Shown here: piece by piece, positions 1 to 10,627 of the stretch
How positions within the stretch are numbered: position 1 is the stretch's first letter
Layout of the letters: each line of letters opens with the position of its first letter
Source: Novosphingobium barchaimii LL02
GTDB taxonomy: Bacteria; Pseudomonadota; Alphaproteobacteria; Sphingomonadales; Sphingomonadaceae
Direction: 5' to 3'
Assembly (NCBI RefSeq): GCF_001046635.1
Contig: NZ_KQ130455.1
Span: 418,477 to 482,476, forward strand
Length of the DNA stretch: 64,000 nt
The notes under the pieces: model-generated
Seen by the model: the letters and a program-made list of their open reading frames with translations, nothing else
Told to the model about the DNA's origin: nothing
Database searches by the model: none
Program-made: the position numbers and the translations under genes

Positions 1-485
1 CGAACCTTCGACCAGGCGCCATCAGCGCCGACTAGCAGATCGACCGTGGCTTTGGTCCCGTCGCTGAAGGCGATAGCGTGCCGTCCCTCGCCGAGGGGAG
101 TCAGTGCAGTCGCTTTTCGATCCCAGCGGATCGCACCGCCGGGCAGCGATCCGATCAGCATCGTGCGAAGATCAGTGCGGTCAACTTCCGGTCGCGGCGA
201 AGCCGGATCGCCCGGTTTGTCGAACAAGAGACTGCCGTCCGGTTCGACGATACGCTTGGCGTCCTCGCCGGGACGCACAAGGCGCAGAAAGGCGTCGTGC
301 AGGCCTGCCGCCTTCAGCGCGCTCTGGCCGCTATGCTCGTGGATATCGAGCAGGCCGCCCTGCGTCCGTGCCAGGGCAGATGCCTCCCCCTCGAAGATTG
401 TCGCCTTGATCCCGTGCTGATGGAGCACGCGCGCGAGCGTCAAGCCGCCGAGGCCTGCGCCGATGATGCCGATTGTATGGTTCAC
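1..485 (-). CDS. FAD-dependent monooxygenase, TetX-like (partial, N-terminal part only)
   Basis: The gene runs off the left edge, so about 161 N-terminal residues are visible. The protein opens with an FAD-binding Rossmann motif ([16 protein letters not shown]) and an acidic residue ending the second strand (TIFEGE). Further in come DRTDLRTML and a [10 protein letters not shown] motif, which corresponds to the DG motif of class A flavoprotein hydroxylases. The order and wording resemble the TetX/TetX-like group, which hydroxylates antibiotics or aromatic substrates using NADPH and FAD. The start is a GTG preceded by GGGAG eight bases upstream; no ATG fits the conserved N-terminus. The substrate cannot be assigned from this fragment. 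Confidence 0.85.
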   Translation of the reverse strand, partial: MNHTIGIIGAGLGGLTLARVLHQHGIKATIFEGEASALARTQGGLLDIHEHSGQSALKAAGLHDAFLRLVRPGEDAKRIVEPDGSLLFDKPGDPASPRPEVDRTDLRTMLIGSLPGGAIRWDRKATALTPLGEGRHAIAFSDGTKATVDLLVGADGAWSKV

Positions 486-766
486 GATAGCGCTCCCGTC
501 GACGCATCGACCATACCGACACGTATGATGGTTGGAGACGCTGGTCGGTCTTGCCTGGACATGTCCGACTTATGCGCGACCCGGCGGGGCTTGTTCGCCT
601 CGCTCAGTCGTCTTTCGCGACAAGCGCTACATATTCTTCGCCACTAAGTATAGCAAGAGCCGACCAACTCGCGTCGTTCCGACGCTGGCTCCTGAACGAC
701 AGGTTGTGTCGGGAGCTGACGTACCGGATTTCACCTGATTTTCGTGTGACTGTGACGGTTCGAACG

Positions 767-1123
767 CTATTCCCCGCCGCGCAAAGTTTTCGCGATCAGC
801 CAAAGATGCAAAATCTGAACTGCGAGGAAAATGCCCCCAATGAATATCAGGGATGGGATCAACATCCCTTCCTGCCCGGGTCTCGGTGTCAGAGTTATGG
901 AGCCAATCGCGAACAGCGTCAGTACGAAGATCGCCAGAGCAGGAACGAGGCTGAGAGCGAGAATGCGCGGGGCGTACCAGATCACGGTGCTGGAAAGGGG
1001 CCGTGATCGCGAAAGCATCCATTGCATGGGAAGCTTCTGCTCTTGCCGGAAGCGCGAATTGGCGCGAACGGACAGCACGATCATTGTCAGCCCTATGGCA
1101 GCGGCCAAAATTATAACGATCAT
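767..1123 (-). CDS. Small integral membrane protein, unknown function
   Basis: This is a 118-residue protein with three hydrophobic stretches, near residues 1-18, 50-70 and 82-108. A basic loop (RANSRFRQEQK) lies after the first one. I chose the internal ATG because it places the first membrane helix at the N-terminus; the open frame continues 35 codons upstream in unconvincing sequence that overlaps the next gene. I recognise no family. It lies downstream of the 2H phosphoesterase gene on the same strand, 67 bases away, so the two may be co-transcribed. Confidence 0.55.
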   Translation of the reverse strand: MIVIILAAAIGLTMIVLSVRANSRFRQEQKLPMQWMLSRSRPLSSTVIWYAPRILALSLVPALAIFVLTLFAIGSITLTPRPGQEGMLIPSLIFIGGIFLAVQILHLWLIAKTLRGGE

Positions 1124-1190
1124 GCGTCGGTCCTTTCGTCCCGACAGATAGCATGGTGCCTGAAGGTCGCAAGCTGACGACGGGTATCGC

Positions 1191-1715
1191 CTATTTTTCG
1201 GCCAACGCCCGTTCAGTGATAATCGCAATCGGCGGTGAGGACACGCTGTCTAACACGTCGAATGCCATCGTGAATGGAGTGAAATCAGCCGCCAGCATTT
1301 GATGTGCGGCATCACGATGGCTGTCGGCCACTCGTAGTGCGATCGAGCAATGAGGCGTCCAGCTACCCGGACGATATGGCGGCTTACATCGAACCGGATC
1401 TATGATGGTGTGCAGTCGATTATGTAGGCCTAGCAGCGCTTCATGCGGCTTTGGGGAAGCCCAGAGGATCAAGAACCCCGGATCGAAAGCCCCGAGACGG
1501 TCGAAGGAGATTGTCAACGCAGGTACATCCCCGAGTTCGGCAACGGCAGCTTCAAGTTCTTCAACATCGGCATCGTCATATTTGGCGAGCGTGATGTGCG
1601 GTGGATAGCCTAATGCGCGGATTGAAGGCTCAATCTCTAATGCCGAAGCGCGTTCGACAAGCTCCCAATAAGGTGTGGCGTCGCCGCTGGCGCGAATGTT
1701 GATTCCGAAAGGCAT
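1191..1715 (-). CDS. 2H phosphoesterase superfamily protein (2'-5' RNA ligase-like)
   Basis: This 174-residue protein has the two H-x-(T/S) motifs that define the 2H phosphoesterase fold: PPHITLA near residue 40 and PHCSIAL near residue 125. The paired histidines act on 2',3'-cyclic or 2'-5' phosphodiester bonds in this superfamily. The length fits a single-domain member, and it is probably cytosolic. The actual substrate, such as an RNA end or a cyclic nucleotide, cannot be told from sequence. The gene is followed on the same strand by a small membrane protein gene. Confidence 0.75.
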   Translation of the reverse strand: MPFGINIRASGDATPYWELVERASALEIEPSIRALGYPPHITLAKYDDADVEELEAAVAELGDVPALTISFDRLGAFDPGFLILWASPKPHEALLGLHNRLHTIIDPVRCKPPYRPGSWTPHCSIALRVADSHRDAAHQMLAADFTPFTMAFDVLDSVSSPPIAIITERALAEK

Positions 1716-2043
1716 ACTTGTTCAATATCCGGTATAGTGTCGTAAATCACATGAAACACGCCGGTCCGTTCTGGCGGTCGCGGCCAGGTGCCAGATCAGC
1801 GCCGACGCCCCCTGACGGAAAACCCTGCCACCGGCGTTGTCGGACACTTTCTCAATCCGACAGTGATTTTCGGACATTCCACGGATGAAAGGACCGCGCA
1901 ATTCCGTACGCGCCGGATTTTCGGGGGAACCGCGCAACGACTGCCTGAGATTCATGTGATTGCCGTCAGGTCAGAAACGAACGGAAGCTTACGGCCCAAA
2001 AGTGGGCGTGGAAAACTGACTGGCCAGTGGCTACAAATTGGGG
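1716..2043. other. Intergenic region, no gene recognised
   Basis: This 328-base gap separates a leftward and a rightward gene, so it should hold two divergent promoters. I see no conserved coding sequence, tRNA or clear operator here. Open frames on either strand have no recognisable motif. Confidence 0.5.
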
Positions 2044-2556
2044 ATGGTAGAGATACGAACAGAGAAGCTTTTGCTTCGAAAAGCCCTCCATGATGACCTC
2101 GGCGCGTTCCACGCCATACTCAGCGACGCTAGAGCCATGGCGTTTTGGTACCGCCCGCCACACGAAGACCTCGCGGTCACGCAAGCATGGCTGGCCGACA
2201 TGATTGAAATCGCGCCCAATATCGGCGAGGATTTTGCGGTTGAGTTTGAAGGTAAACTGATCGGCAAGGCAGGGCTGCGAAAATTCCCAACGATTGGGCT
2301 TATCTTTCACCCGGATGTGTGGGGCCGCGGCCTCGCATCGGAATCTCTCCGACCCATCATTGATAGGGCATTCACCGAACATGGCCTACCGATGATCGAG
2401 GCTGACGTTGATCCACGGAACGAATCTTCATTGCGATTGCTCAGCCGGCTCGGCTTTGTGGAGACGAGACGTGAAAGAAGAACGAGCCTCGCCGGAGACG
2501 AATGGTGCGATAGCGTCTTTCTGCGCGCGCACTCACCACATACGAAAGGCCACTAG
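2044..2556 (+). CDS. GNAT family N-acetyltransferase (RimJ/RimL-like)
   Basis: This acetyltransferase of about 170 residues matches the RimJ/RimL-type GNAT fold. It begins with RTEKLLLR (first strand). The acetyl-CoA loop region is DVWGRGLASESL, and the C-terminal DPRNESSLRLLSRLGF motif is typical of this subgroup. These enzymes move acetyl groups from acetyl-CoA to amino termini or small amines; the target here is unknown. I took the ATG at 2044; an in-frame TTG lies two codons upstream. No strong ribosome-binding site is visible for either. The gene stands alone, with no operon partner. Confidence 0.85.
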   Translation: MVEIRTEKLLLRKALHDDLGAFHAILSDARAMAFWYRPPHEDLAVTQAWLADMIEIAPNIGEDFAVEFEGKLIGKAGLRKFPTIGLIFHPDVWGRGLASESLRPIIDRAFTEHGLPMIEADVDPRNESSLRLLSRLGFVETRRERRTSLAGDEWCDSVFLRAHSPHTKGH

Positions 2557-2662
2557 CTACCCATCATCGCCGTCCCTCCCAATGCCTGACAATCAGGCCA
2601 TTCCCGACGCTGCCCCTCGACCCGCGTTCCATTGACCACTACCAGTCGGAAAAGCAGCGTGC

Positions 2663-3679
2663 CTAGCTACCGCGCTGCCCTAAGCGCCAGACAAGCAGCC
2701 GGATGAACGGCTCAGGGTCATCAAGGCGGAATGCGACCCTGCTAAATGCAACACGCTTCTTCAGAAACGAACGACGCGGCAGCGAACGGTCCAACCGCAG
2801 CATGATGTTGGGCCAAGCGAACAGCGCTGCGTTCAGCGTCACGGTGTCGCGCACCTCCTCGCCGGTAAAGCCGCTTTCGACGGCAACAATTGCTTCGAAC
2901 GGAACCAGTTGGTCAATCAGGAAGCCAGCCCGGACACGGACTCCCTCCGGGGTCAGCAGCACCGGCCTAAACCGGAACGACTTGATGAGGCCGAGCAGAT
3001 ACACGAATCCTACATCGCTCAGGATAAACATGACGATCGAGGCGATGCGGCTCCAATGTCCGACCAGCAGATGGTAGACACCAATTTCGATCGCCGACAG
3101 GATCAGCAGCGTGGCGCATATCGGCGTCAGGTGCTTGTGATAAGCGAAGGCGCGTGCGCTCGTCGGCACGTCCGCTGCCCCTCCCCAGCGGAAACAGGCC
3201 ATGTGGATCACGGTCAGTTCCGCTACAGCTAACCTCACAAGCGCACGCGGGAATATTTCCGATACGGCGGAGAGCCACTGCTCCCTTCGATCGCTGGTCG
3301 GCCTGCTTAGCACTCGACCCGCTCGTGCCGTGGCCCCCGCCATATGGCTGAGAACGAAAACCACCATCATGAGCGCCAATATTGGCGTTTCGACGAGCAA
3401 GCCACGCAACGGCGAGGGTAATCCCAGCCATACGGTCAAGCTCGCTCCGGCTAGCACGCCCAAAACGGCGCGCCACTCCGGTTTCCCCGATGAACGGGCA
3501 ACTAGCGCCAGCATGAGCGTGTCCGAGACAATCCAGAGAAAAAGCAGCAAGGCGACGAAAGGATGGGATGCGGCCAGCGGTGTTCGTACCGCCATTCCGG
3601 CCAAGATTATGATGACGAAGGGTGCCGCCTTCGTAGCGATCTGCCGACCATAGAACCCGTTGTTGGTCTGGGTTGTCAT
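2663..3679 (-). CDS. Multi-pass membrane protein with C-terminal soluble domain, unknown function
   Basis: The protein has 338 residues and about six or seven hydrophobic helices, grouped at residues 20-105 and 150-235. They are followed by a soluble tail of about 100 residues (from LLTPEGVRVR to the end) that is predicted to be beta-rich. An HMAC..WGG stretch in the middle resembles membrane proteins that are common and uncharacterised in sphingomonads. I can assign no enzymatic motif. It is transcribed alone, away from the katG side. Confidence 0.65.
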   Translation of the reverse strand: MTTQTNNGFYGRQIATKAAPFVIIILAGMAVRTPLAASHPFVALLLFLWIVSDTLMLALVARSSGKPEWRAVLGVLAGASLTVWLGLPSPLRGLLVETPILALMMVVFVLSHMAGATARAGRVLSRPTSDRREQWLSAVSEIFPRALVRLAVAELTVIHMACFRWGGAADVPTSARAFAYHKHLTPICATLLILSAIEIGVYHLLVGHWSRIASIVMFILSDVGFVYLLGLIKSFRFRPVLLTPEGVRVRAGFLIDQLVPFEAIVAVESGFTGEEVRDTVTLNAALFAWPNIMLRLDRSLPRRSFLKKRVAFSRVAFRLDDPEPFIRLLVWRLGQRGS

Positions 3680-4146
3680 TAAAACCCCCTGTCCGCGTGC
3701 GTGAATGGCCGAGTGGTCAGCGCTATCGTTACTTCAACTCTGCTAACAGCCCCAAACGAGAAGTCGATGTGATAACGAAGATCAGGTGTTTTTCAGAGGC
3801 CTCCGCTACCGGGATTTTGTCGACAGCGCGGCAGCCGCAATGATTATCACGGCGCCGCTGGCCATTCGGCATGGCAACCGGCAGGTTTATCCGAAACCCG
3901 ACACTCACCGTCGTGTGCAGGAACGGCGGTTTTGTCCCAAATTCGGCGGGTTATTGGCATGGTACAAGATTACTTTTTATTGCCTTTCAACAAAAAAGCG
4001 GGCGCTTTTGATTAGGTAATGGCTTCATTTATAACGCGCTTTGACGTCCGCCGTTTGAACGGATGGAAGCGACTGTGGGACTCAGTGTGGGACTGGGGCC
4101 GGGCGACGGCTTCAGATCGGGCCGGTTCGATCCTTAATTCCCTGAC
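3680..4146. other. AT-richer intergenic region with a hairpin
   Basis: About 470 bases without a convincing gene. The stretch from about 3960 to 4040 is clearly more AT-rich than its surroundings and holds a short symmetric hairpin. It lies directly in front of an integrase stub, so it is probably junction DNA left by a former integrative element. Confidence 0.45.
3994..4009. terminator. Symmetric hairpin AAAAGCG-GG-CGCTTTT
   Basis: A perfect 7-bp inverted repeat around GG, flanked by A residues on one side and T residues on the other, could end transcription on both strands. No active gene abuts it closely, so its role is uncertain. Confidence 0.4.
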
Positions 4147-4281
4147 ATGGGGAAGCTCAACGCCACGATCATCAAAGAGCTTGTTGAACCCGGCCGCTGT
4201 CCGGACGGGGAAGGGCCCTATCTCAAGTTTTTGCCGCAGACATCTTCGCAGCGCATGTCAGCCAAAACCCCATCGCACTGA
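4147..4281 (+). pseudogene. Phage-type tyrosine integrase, N-terminal stub
   Basis: An ATG opens a 44-codon frame reading MGKLNATIIKELVEPGR and then CPDGEGPYLKF. This is the arm-type DNA-binding start of P4-family (DUF4102) integrases, whose usual wording is MGKLTA...K..GRY.DG.GLYL. The reading frame becomes unrelated after about 29 residues and then stops, and the catalytic domain is missing. It is the relic of an integrated element whose remainder has been deleted. The next gene, katG, is convergent. Confidence 0.55.
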
Positions 4282-4330
4282 TCTCGGATTTGGCACAACG
4301 TACCATCGTGTAGAAAGCTAAGGGATACTT

Positions 4331-4368
4331 TGCGGGGAGCGGAGCGCGCACCGGCACCGCCCCCCGCA
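4331..4368 (-). terminator. Possible terminator of katG
   Basis: TGCGGGG and CCCCGCA form a 7-bp inverted repeat six bases beyond the katG stop codon. There is no clear T-tract, so this is tentative. Confidence 0.3.
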
Positions 4369-4373
4369 TTCGG

Positions 4374-6600
<2,227 letters not shown>

Positions 6601-6624
6601 ATTCAACACTCCTTTTTTGGATAA

Positions 6625-6926
6625 TCATGCGTTGAGGTGCTTCCTGTAGAAGGGCGCCAACCGGTTCATTGCATCGGTGACGTACTCAGGCATATCATAA
6701 AGCTCGTAATGCCCCGCGCCGTCGACGACATGGAAAGTCTCCTTGTGGCGCGCGCGCTCCCAGAGCGTCTTGCCGTCCTGGTAGGAGAAGGTAGTGCCGA
6801 GCCTGCCGGCGACGACGACCTGCAACGGCTGGGTCAGCAGCTCGGGTACGAGGTGGAAAGAGTGGATGAAGGTGGCAGCGCCATCATGCTTCCGGCAAGC
6901 GCCATCGCAACTAGCTTGAGGTCGCT
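6625..6926 (-). pseudogene. Alpha/beta hydrolase, C-terminal remnant
   Basis: About 90 codons match the end of a small alpha/beta hydrolase of the YcjY/dienelactone type. They read DGAATFIHSFH, LVPELLTQPLQVVVAG, then VVDGAGHYELYDMPEYV with the catalytic His in GAGHYELYD, and FYRKHLNA at the end. The nucleophile elbow and the whole N-terminal half are absent. A piece reading SDLKLVA in another frame (about 6905-6926) suggests a further frameshift before the break. The remnant abuts the 3' end of the TetR gene. In related genomes such hydrolases often sit beside TetR genes, so this may once have been a regulated target. Confidence 0.6.
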
Positions 6927-6975
6927 GCCTGAACTTCGCTCTGCAGGTCAGGGGGAAGCGCGGCGCGCTTGAACG

Positions 6976-7569
6976 CTATGCAAGTCCCAGCATACGACGA
7001 GTGACCTGGAGCGCGGTCTCGAACGGGTCGTGCGTGCGCACAATCTTCACCATTACGCTGGCACCCAGCCACTGATAGTAGAGCACGGCAGCCATGTCGC
7101 CGGAAGCGCCGTCGATGCGCACCGAGCCATCGTCGATCCCACCGTCCATCATCGCCTTCATCCGGGCGATAATGCCGTTGGTGCCCGTTTTGAGCGCAAC
7201 GCGCATAATCTCGGACAAATCCGAGACTTCGGCCCCCAGCTTGACCGCCAGGCATCGGCCCTGACAATCATACGCGCCCTGGTTTTCACGCCATATGGCA
7301 AAATACATCATCAGCCGTTCGGCCCCGGTCAGCCCCGGCTTTGCCATCAGCGCATCCATATCAGCGAGGTACTGCTCGAAGTAGGCAGCGAGCATGGCTT
7401 CGCCGAACGCATCCTTGGAACCGAAATAGTGGTAGAAGGATCCTTTCGGTACGCCGGCACTGGACAGAATCTCGGTCAGCCCCACAGCCGAGAAGCCTTT
7501 TTGGCTCATGATCTTCTGGCCCGTTGCCAGGATCACAGCGCGCGTATCTTTTTCCAAAAGCGTTGTCAT
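6976..7569 (-). CDS. TetR family transcriptional regulator (NemR/AcuR-like)
   Basis: A 197-residue TetR-type repressor. The N-terminal helix-turn-helix is clear: VGLTEILSSAGVPKGSFYHYFGSKDAF at residues 28-54. The C-terminal half carries the YDCQGRCLAVKLGAEVSDLSE signature of the NemR/AcuR-like group, where cysteines often sense electrophiles; two cysteines are present in that segment. It is divergent from the PfpI-led operon. Three palindromes of one type lie between the two start codons, one of them 21 bases from this gene's start, so autorepression and control of the operon are both likely. The ligand is inferred to be a reactive aldehyde or quinone-like compound from the neighbouring genes. 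Confidence 0.88.
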   Translation of the reverse strand: MTTLLEKDTRAVILATGQKIMSQKGFSAVGLTEILSSAGVPKGSFYHYFGSKDAFGEAMLAAYFEQYLADMDALMAKPGLTGAERLMMYFAIWRENQGAYDCQGRCLAVKLGAEVSDLSEIMRVALKTGTNGIIARMKAMMDGGIDDGSVRIDGASGDMAAVLYYQWLGASVMVKIVRTHDPFETALQVTRRMLGLA

Positions 7570-7590
7570 GACCCAAACATACTCAACGAC

Positions 7591-7605
7591 AGACCAGTCG
7601 TCTAG
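7591..7605. promoter_or_regulatory. Candidate TetR operator 1
   Basis: AGACCAGTCGTCTA reads on the other strand as TAGACGACTGGTCT. It is one mismatch from the second copy at 7675. Its position just in front of the TetR start suggests autoregulation. Confidence 0.55.
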
Positions 7606-7674
7606 AATTTTTAAAGACTTTCATCCATCTGACGCGCGGCATTTGCAAAAATTCCGGGACGCCAGTTTTTTCAC

Positions 7675-7689
7675 TAGACGACCGGTCTA
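7675..7689. promoter_or_regulatory. Candidate TetR operator 2
   Basis: TAGACGACCGGTCTA is a near-perfect inverted repeat (TAGAC, ACCGGT centre, GTCTA). It lies midway between the divergent genes. Confidence 0.6.
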
Positions 7690-7769
7690 TGTGAGGATAG
7701 GTAGGGGGCAGACGCAGCGCTGAACCGCTTAACGGGTTGCAGCGAGAGTGGAAACTCAGCGCCTGATAC

Positions 7770-7789
7770 TAAACCGACCGGTCTATTTA
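7770..7789. promoter_or_regulatory. Candidate TetR operator 3
   Basis: TAAACCGACCGGTCTATTTA shares the GACCGGTCTA core with operator 2, with one extra base in the left arm. It sits 35 bases before the PfpI start codon, where it would block transcription of the operon. Confidence 0.5.
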
Positions 7790-7823
7790 AGGTCGCGAAG
7801 ATTTCAAACGAAGGAGATATTAC

Positions 7824-8528
7824 ATGAAGGTTCTGATGGTACTCACGTCGCATGACACGCTGGGCGACACTGGCCGCAAGACCGGGTTCTGGCTCGAAGA
7901 ACTCGCAGCACCCTATTATGCGTTCCGTGAAGCCGGCGCGGAGATCACGCTTGCATCGCCGCTCGGCGGCCAGCCCCCGCTGGACCCCAAGAGTAATGAG
8001 CCGGCCAACCAGACCGACGCCACTCGCCGGTTTGAGGTCGATGCCAACGCCATGGCGCAGCTTGCCAGCACGGTAAAGTTGGCGTCGGTTTCGCAGGACC
8101 AGTTCGACGCAGTCTTCTACCCGGGCGGCCATGGCCCGCTATGGGATCTTGCCGAGGACGAGACATCGATAGCCCTGATCGAGAACTTCCTGGCCGCCCG
8201 GAAGCCGGTCGCTTTTGTCTGCCATGCACCCGGCGTGCTGCGCCATGTAAAGACCGCCGAAGGCCGCCCGCTGGTTCAAGGCAAGAAGGTCACCGGGTTT
8301 GCCAATAGCGAGGAAGACGGCGTCGGTCTCACCGACATCGTACCGTTCCTGGTCGAGGATGAGCTGAAGGCCAAGGGCGGCATCTACTCGCGTGGTCCCG
8401 ACTGGGGTTCGTATGTCATCCAGGACGGCCTGCTCATCACCGGTCAGAACCCTGGCTCATCGCCCGCCACGGCACGCGCTCTCATCGATGCCGTCAAGGT
8501 CATCGACGCGGTCAAGAGTGACGCATGA
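7824..8528 (+). CDS. DJ-1/PfpI family protein (Hsp31/glyoxalase III-like)
   Basis: A 234-residue member of the DJ-1/PfpI superfamily, closest in layout to yeast Hsp31-type proteins. It has GxWLEELAAPYY with the conserved Glu, PGGHGPLWDL, and the nucleophile elbow FVCHAPG with the reactive Cys near residue 133. Family members handle methylglyoxal or protect thiols from reactive carbonyls. It is the first gene of the TetR-controlled operon and has a strong ribosome-binding site (AAGGAG). The next gene overlaps its stop codon by four bases (ATGA). With two aldehyde dehydrogenases downstream, carbonyl detoxification is the most likely role. Confidence 0.85.
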   Translation: MKVLMVLTSHDTLGDTGRKTGFWLEELAAPYYAFREAGAEITLASPLGGQPPLDPKSNEPANQTDATRRFEVDANAMAQLASTVKLASVSQDQFDAVFYPGGHGPLWDLAEDETSIALIENFLAARKPVAFVCHAPGVLRHVKTAEGRPLVQGKKVTGFANSEEDGVGLTDIVPFLVEDELKAKGGIYSRGPDWGSYVIQDGLLITGQNPGSSPATARALIDAVKVIDAVKSDA

Positions 8529-8830
8529 GCGCCTACTTAGTCCTTGTGCGCGAACGCACGACCGATGCCGCTGCTCTGCAGCGGTATCGGGACCGGGCCC
8601 CGCTCGCCCGAGAAGCGCATCCCTCTCAGCCGATCGCTTTCTACGAAGAGCATGAGACGCTCGAGGGTGACGACGCCGAAGGCGTCGCCATCCTGCGCTT
8701 TCCGTCGATGGCCGCAGCGCGCGCCTGGTACGCGAGTCCCGAGTATCAGGCCGCGCTGCCCCACCGGCAGGACGGCAGCGTTTCGCGCGTCATCCTCGTC
8801 GCTGGTAGCGACGAACCGCCCACCGCCTAG
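8525..8830 (+). CDS. DUF1330 family protein
   Basis: A 101-residue protein beginning MSAYLVLVRERTTD with the later motif ILRFPSMAAARAWYASPEYQ. This is the standard signature of the DUF1330 dimeric alpha/beta-barrel (ferredoxin-like) family. Its biochemical function is not established. It is translationally coupled to the PfpI gene through an ATGA overlap, so the two products are probably needed together. Confidence 0.85.
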   Translation: MSAYLVLVRERTTDAAALQRYRDRAPLAREAHPSQPIAFYEEHETLEGDDAEGVAILRFPSMAAARAWYASPEYQAALPHRQDGSVSRVILVAGSDEPPTA

Positions 8831-8849
8831 CAGACCCAGGGACATCACC

Positions 8850-8981
8850 ATGCGCAACCTGTTGCACTGGATAGCCGCTGCCATCGACACCCAGCCTTTC
8901 TACTCGGAAGAAATCCGCATGGTCCGGCTTACGATCGCGATCTGGCGTTTCAGGTTGCCGGGTGTGCCTCGCCTGGGCTGA
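8850..8981 (+). CDS. Possible small protein (43 aa)
   Basis: An ATG 20 bases after DUF1330 opens a 43-codon frame (MRNLLHWIAAAIDTQPFY...), preceded by AGGGAC at a workable distance. It fits the operon order, but I recognise no family and the sequence is too short for a firm call. Confidence 0.3.
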   Translation: MRNLLHWIAAAIDTQPFYSEEIRMVRLTIAIWRFRLPGVPRLG

Positions 8982-9084
8982 TCGCCGACCTTTTCAAGCA
9001 AATCTCCCAACTATCCCTCACGTGTCGCGGCCTTGCGGTCGACGAGCGAACCACCGCGCACGCCTTCCTTACGGAGCATCCCCC

Positions 9085-10539
9085 ATGGCCACCGCCTTCA
9101 AGACCGAAGCCGACACGGACTTTTTCACCGCCCCTTACCACCTCAGCATCGCCGGCAAGCTCGTCGAAGCCGATACAGGCTTCGACGTCATCAACCCCGC
9201 GACGGGGCAGGTCTTCGCCCAGGCGCCGGCCGCAACCGCCGCGCAAATGGAACAGGCGATCGCCGGCGGCAAGGCCGCCTTCAAAGGCTGGGCCGCGCTT
9301 TCCGATGAAGAGCGCCAGAGTTACCTGAACGCCTTCGCCGATGCTCTGGAGGCGAACCGCGACGACCTGATCCGCCTGCTGGTGCTGGAACAGGGCAAGC
9401 CGGCACAGACGATGGCCGCGCCCGAAGTCGACCAGTCGATCTCGTGGATCCGCCAGATTGCCACGCGCCGAATTCCCGTCGAGATCGTCGAGGAGACCGC
9501 CGATCACGTTGTCGAGTTGCACCATACTCCGCTCGGTGTCGTCGGCGCGATCACCCCCTGGAACTTCCCCGTCTTGCTTTCGCTTTGGAAAGTCGCGCCA
9601 GCGCTCATCGCCGGCAACACCATGGTGGTGAAACCTTCGCCGTTCACCCCACTGACCTCGCTACGCTACGGCGAGATCGCCCAGAGCGTGCTGCCTGCCG
9701 GCGTGCTCTCGGTGGTCTCCGGTCTCGACGAGCTGGGTCCGCAGATGACCGCGCATCCGGACATCGCCAAGATCAGCTTCACCGGTTCGACTGCGACGGG
9801 CCGGCATGTGCTGCGCTCGGCTGCCGGCACGATCAAGCGCGTCACCGCCGAACTGGGTGGCAACGACGCTGCCATCGTCATGCCTGATGCCGACTACAAG
9901 GCGATCATCCCCCAGCTGTTCTGGGGCGCGTTCGGTCATCAGGGTCAGTGGTGCGTGGGCATCAAGCGGCTCTACGTCCACCGCTCGTTCCATGCGGATT
10001 TCGTCAACGAATTCGTCGCCTATGCCAGGACCGTGAAGGTAGGCGATGGCCTTGACCCGAGCGTGGGCGTCGGACCGGTGCAAAACAAGATGCAGTTCGA
10101 CAAGCTCAAGGGCTTCCTGGCCGACATCAAGGCAAACGGGCAAAAGATCGTGCTGGGCGGCGAGATCGACGACATGCAGGCCGGCTACTTCTTCCCGATC
10201 ACCGTCGTCGACAATCCCCCCGAGGACAGCATGATCGTCCAGGAAGAGCAGTTCGGTCCGATCTGCCCGATCATCGCCTACGACGATGTCGACGATGTCG
10301 TGGAACGCGCCAACGCCAGCATCTACGGCCTGGGCGGTTCAGTCTGGGGCCGCGATACGCAAGCTGCCGTGGCCGTCGCCAACCGGCTCGAGACCGGCAT
10401 GGTGTGGGTGAACGAGATCCACACCCAAGGCGTCGATGTGCCCTTTGGCGGGCACAAGCAGTCGGGCCTCGGCACCGAGCATGGCCGCGAAGGGCGCGAG
10501 CTCTTCACCAATCCCAAGACCGTGCTCATCCGCAAGTGA
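9085..10539 (+). CDS. NAD(P)-dependent aldehyde dehydrogenase
   Basis: A 484-residue aldehyde dehydrogenase that oxidises an aldehyde to the acid with NAD(P). It has the cofactor-binding TPWNFPVLLSLWK, the FTGSTATG loop, the general base Glu near residue 256 in ELGGND, and the catalytic Cys near residue 290 in GQWCVG. It ends with the usual PFGGHKQSGLG. GQWC replaces the more common GQxC context with a Trp. The ATG at 9085 has GGAG upstream; the frame is open further back but without conserved sequence. It belongs to the TetR-controlled operon and is distantly related to the second dehydrogenase at 12198. Confidence 0.93.
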   Translation: MATAFKTEADTDFFTAPYHLSIAGKLVEADTGFDVINPATGQVFAQAPAATAAQMEQAIAGGKAAFKGWAALSDEERQSYLNAFADALEANRDDLIRLLVLEQGKPAQTMAAPEVDQSISWIRQIATRRIPVEIVEETADHVVELHHTPLGVVGAITPWNFPVLLSLWKVAPALIAGNTMVVKPSPFTPLTSLRYGEIAQSVLPAGVLSVVSGLDELGPQMTAHPDIAKISFTGSTATGRHVLRSAAGTIKRVTAELGGNDAAIVMPDADYKAIIPQLFWGAFGHQGQWCVGIKRLYVHRSFHADFVNEFVAYARTVKVGDGLDPSVGVGPVQNKMQFDKLKGFLADIKANGQKIVLGGEIDDMQAGYFFPITVVDNPPEDSMIVQEEQFGPICPIIAYDDVDDVVERANASIYGLGGSVWGRDTQAAVAVANRLETGMVWVNEIHTQGVDVPFGGHKQSGLGTEHGREGRELFTNPKTVLIRK

Positions 10540-10627
10540 CGTGAGTCAGGCGGTCCCTTGCGGCCGCCTGCCCCCTCTGGCCATCCATCGAGCAACCCTC
10601 GCAACAGCATCATCATGGAGAACTCCT

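Noticed and set aside
331-522. Short minus-strand frame overlapping the start of the FAD monooxygenase
   Set aside because: It is in a different frame from the conserved Rossmann motif and is very Arg-rich, as expected for a shadow.
4121-4135. GGTTCGATCC, similar to the T-loop of a tRNA, in front of the integrase stub
   Set aside because: The flanking bases do not pair as a T-stem and no acceptor or anticodon arm is present, so no tRNA or tRNA end can be claimed.
10545-10583. Small hairpin between the aldehyde dehydrogenase and the exported hydrolase genes
   Set aside because: CAGGCGG/CCGCCTG lacks a T-tract and lies within an apparent operon, so I do not call it a terminator.
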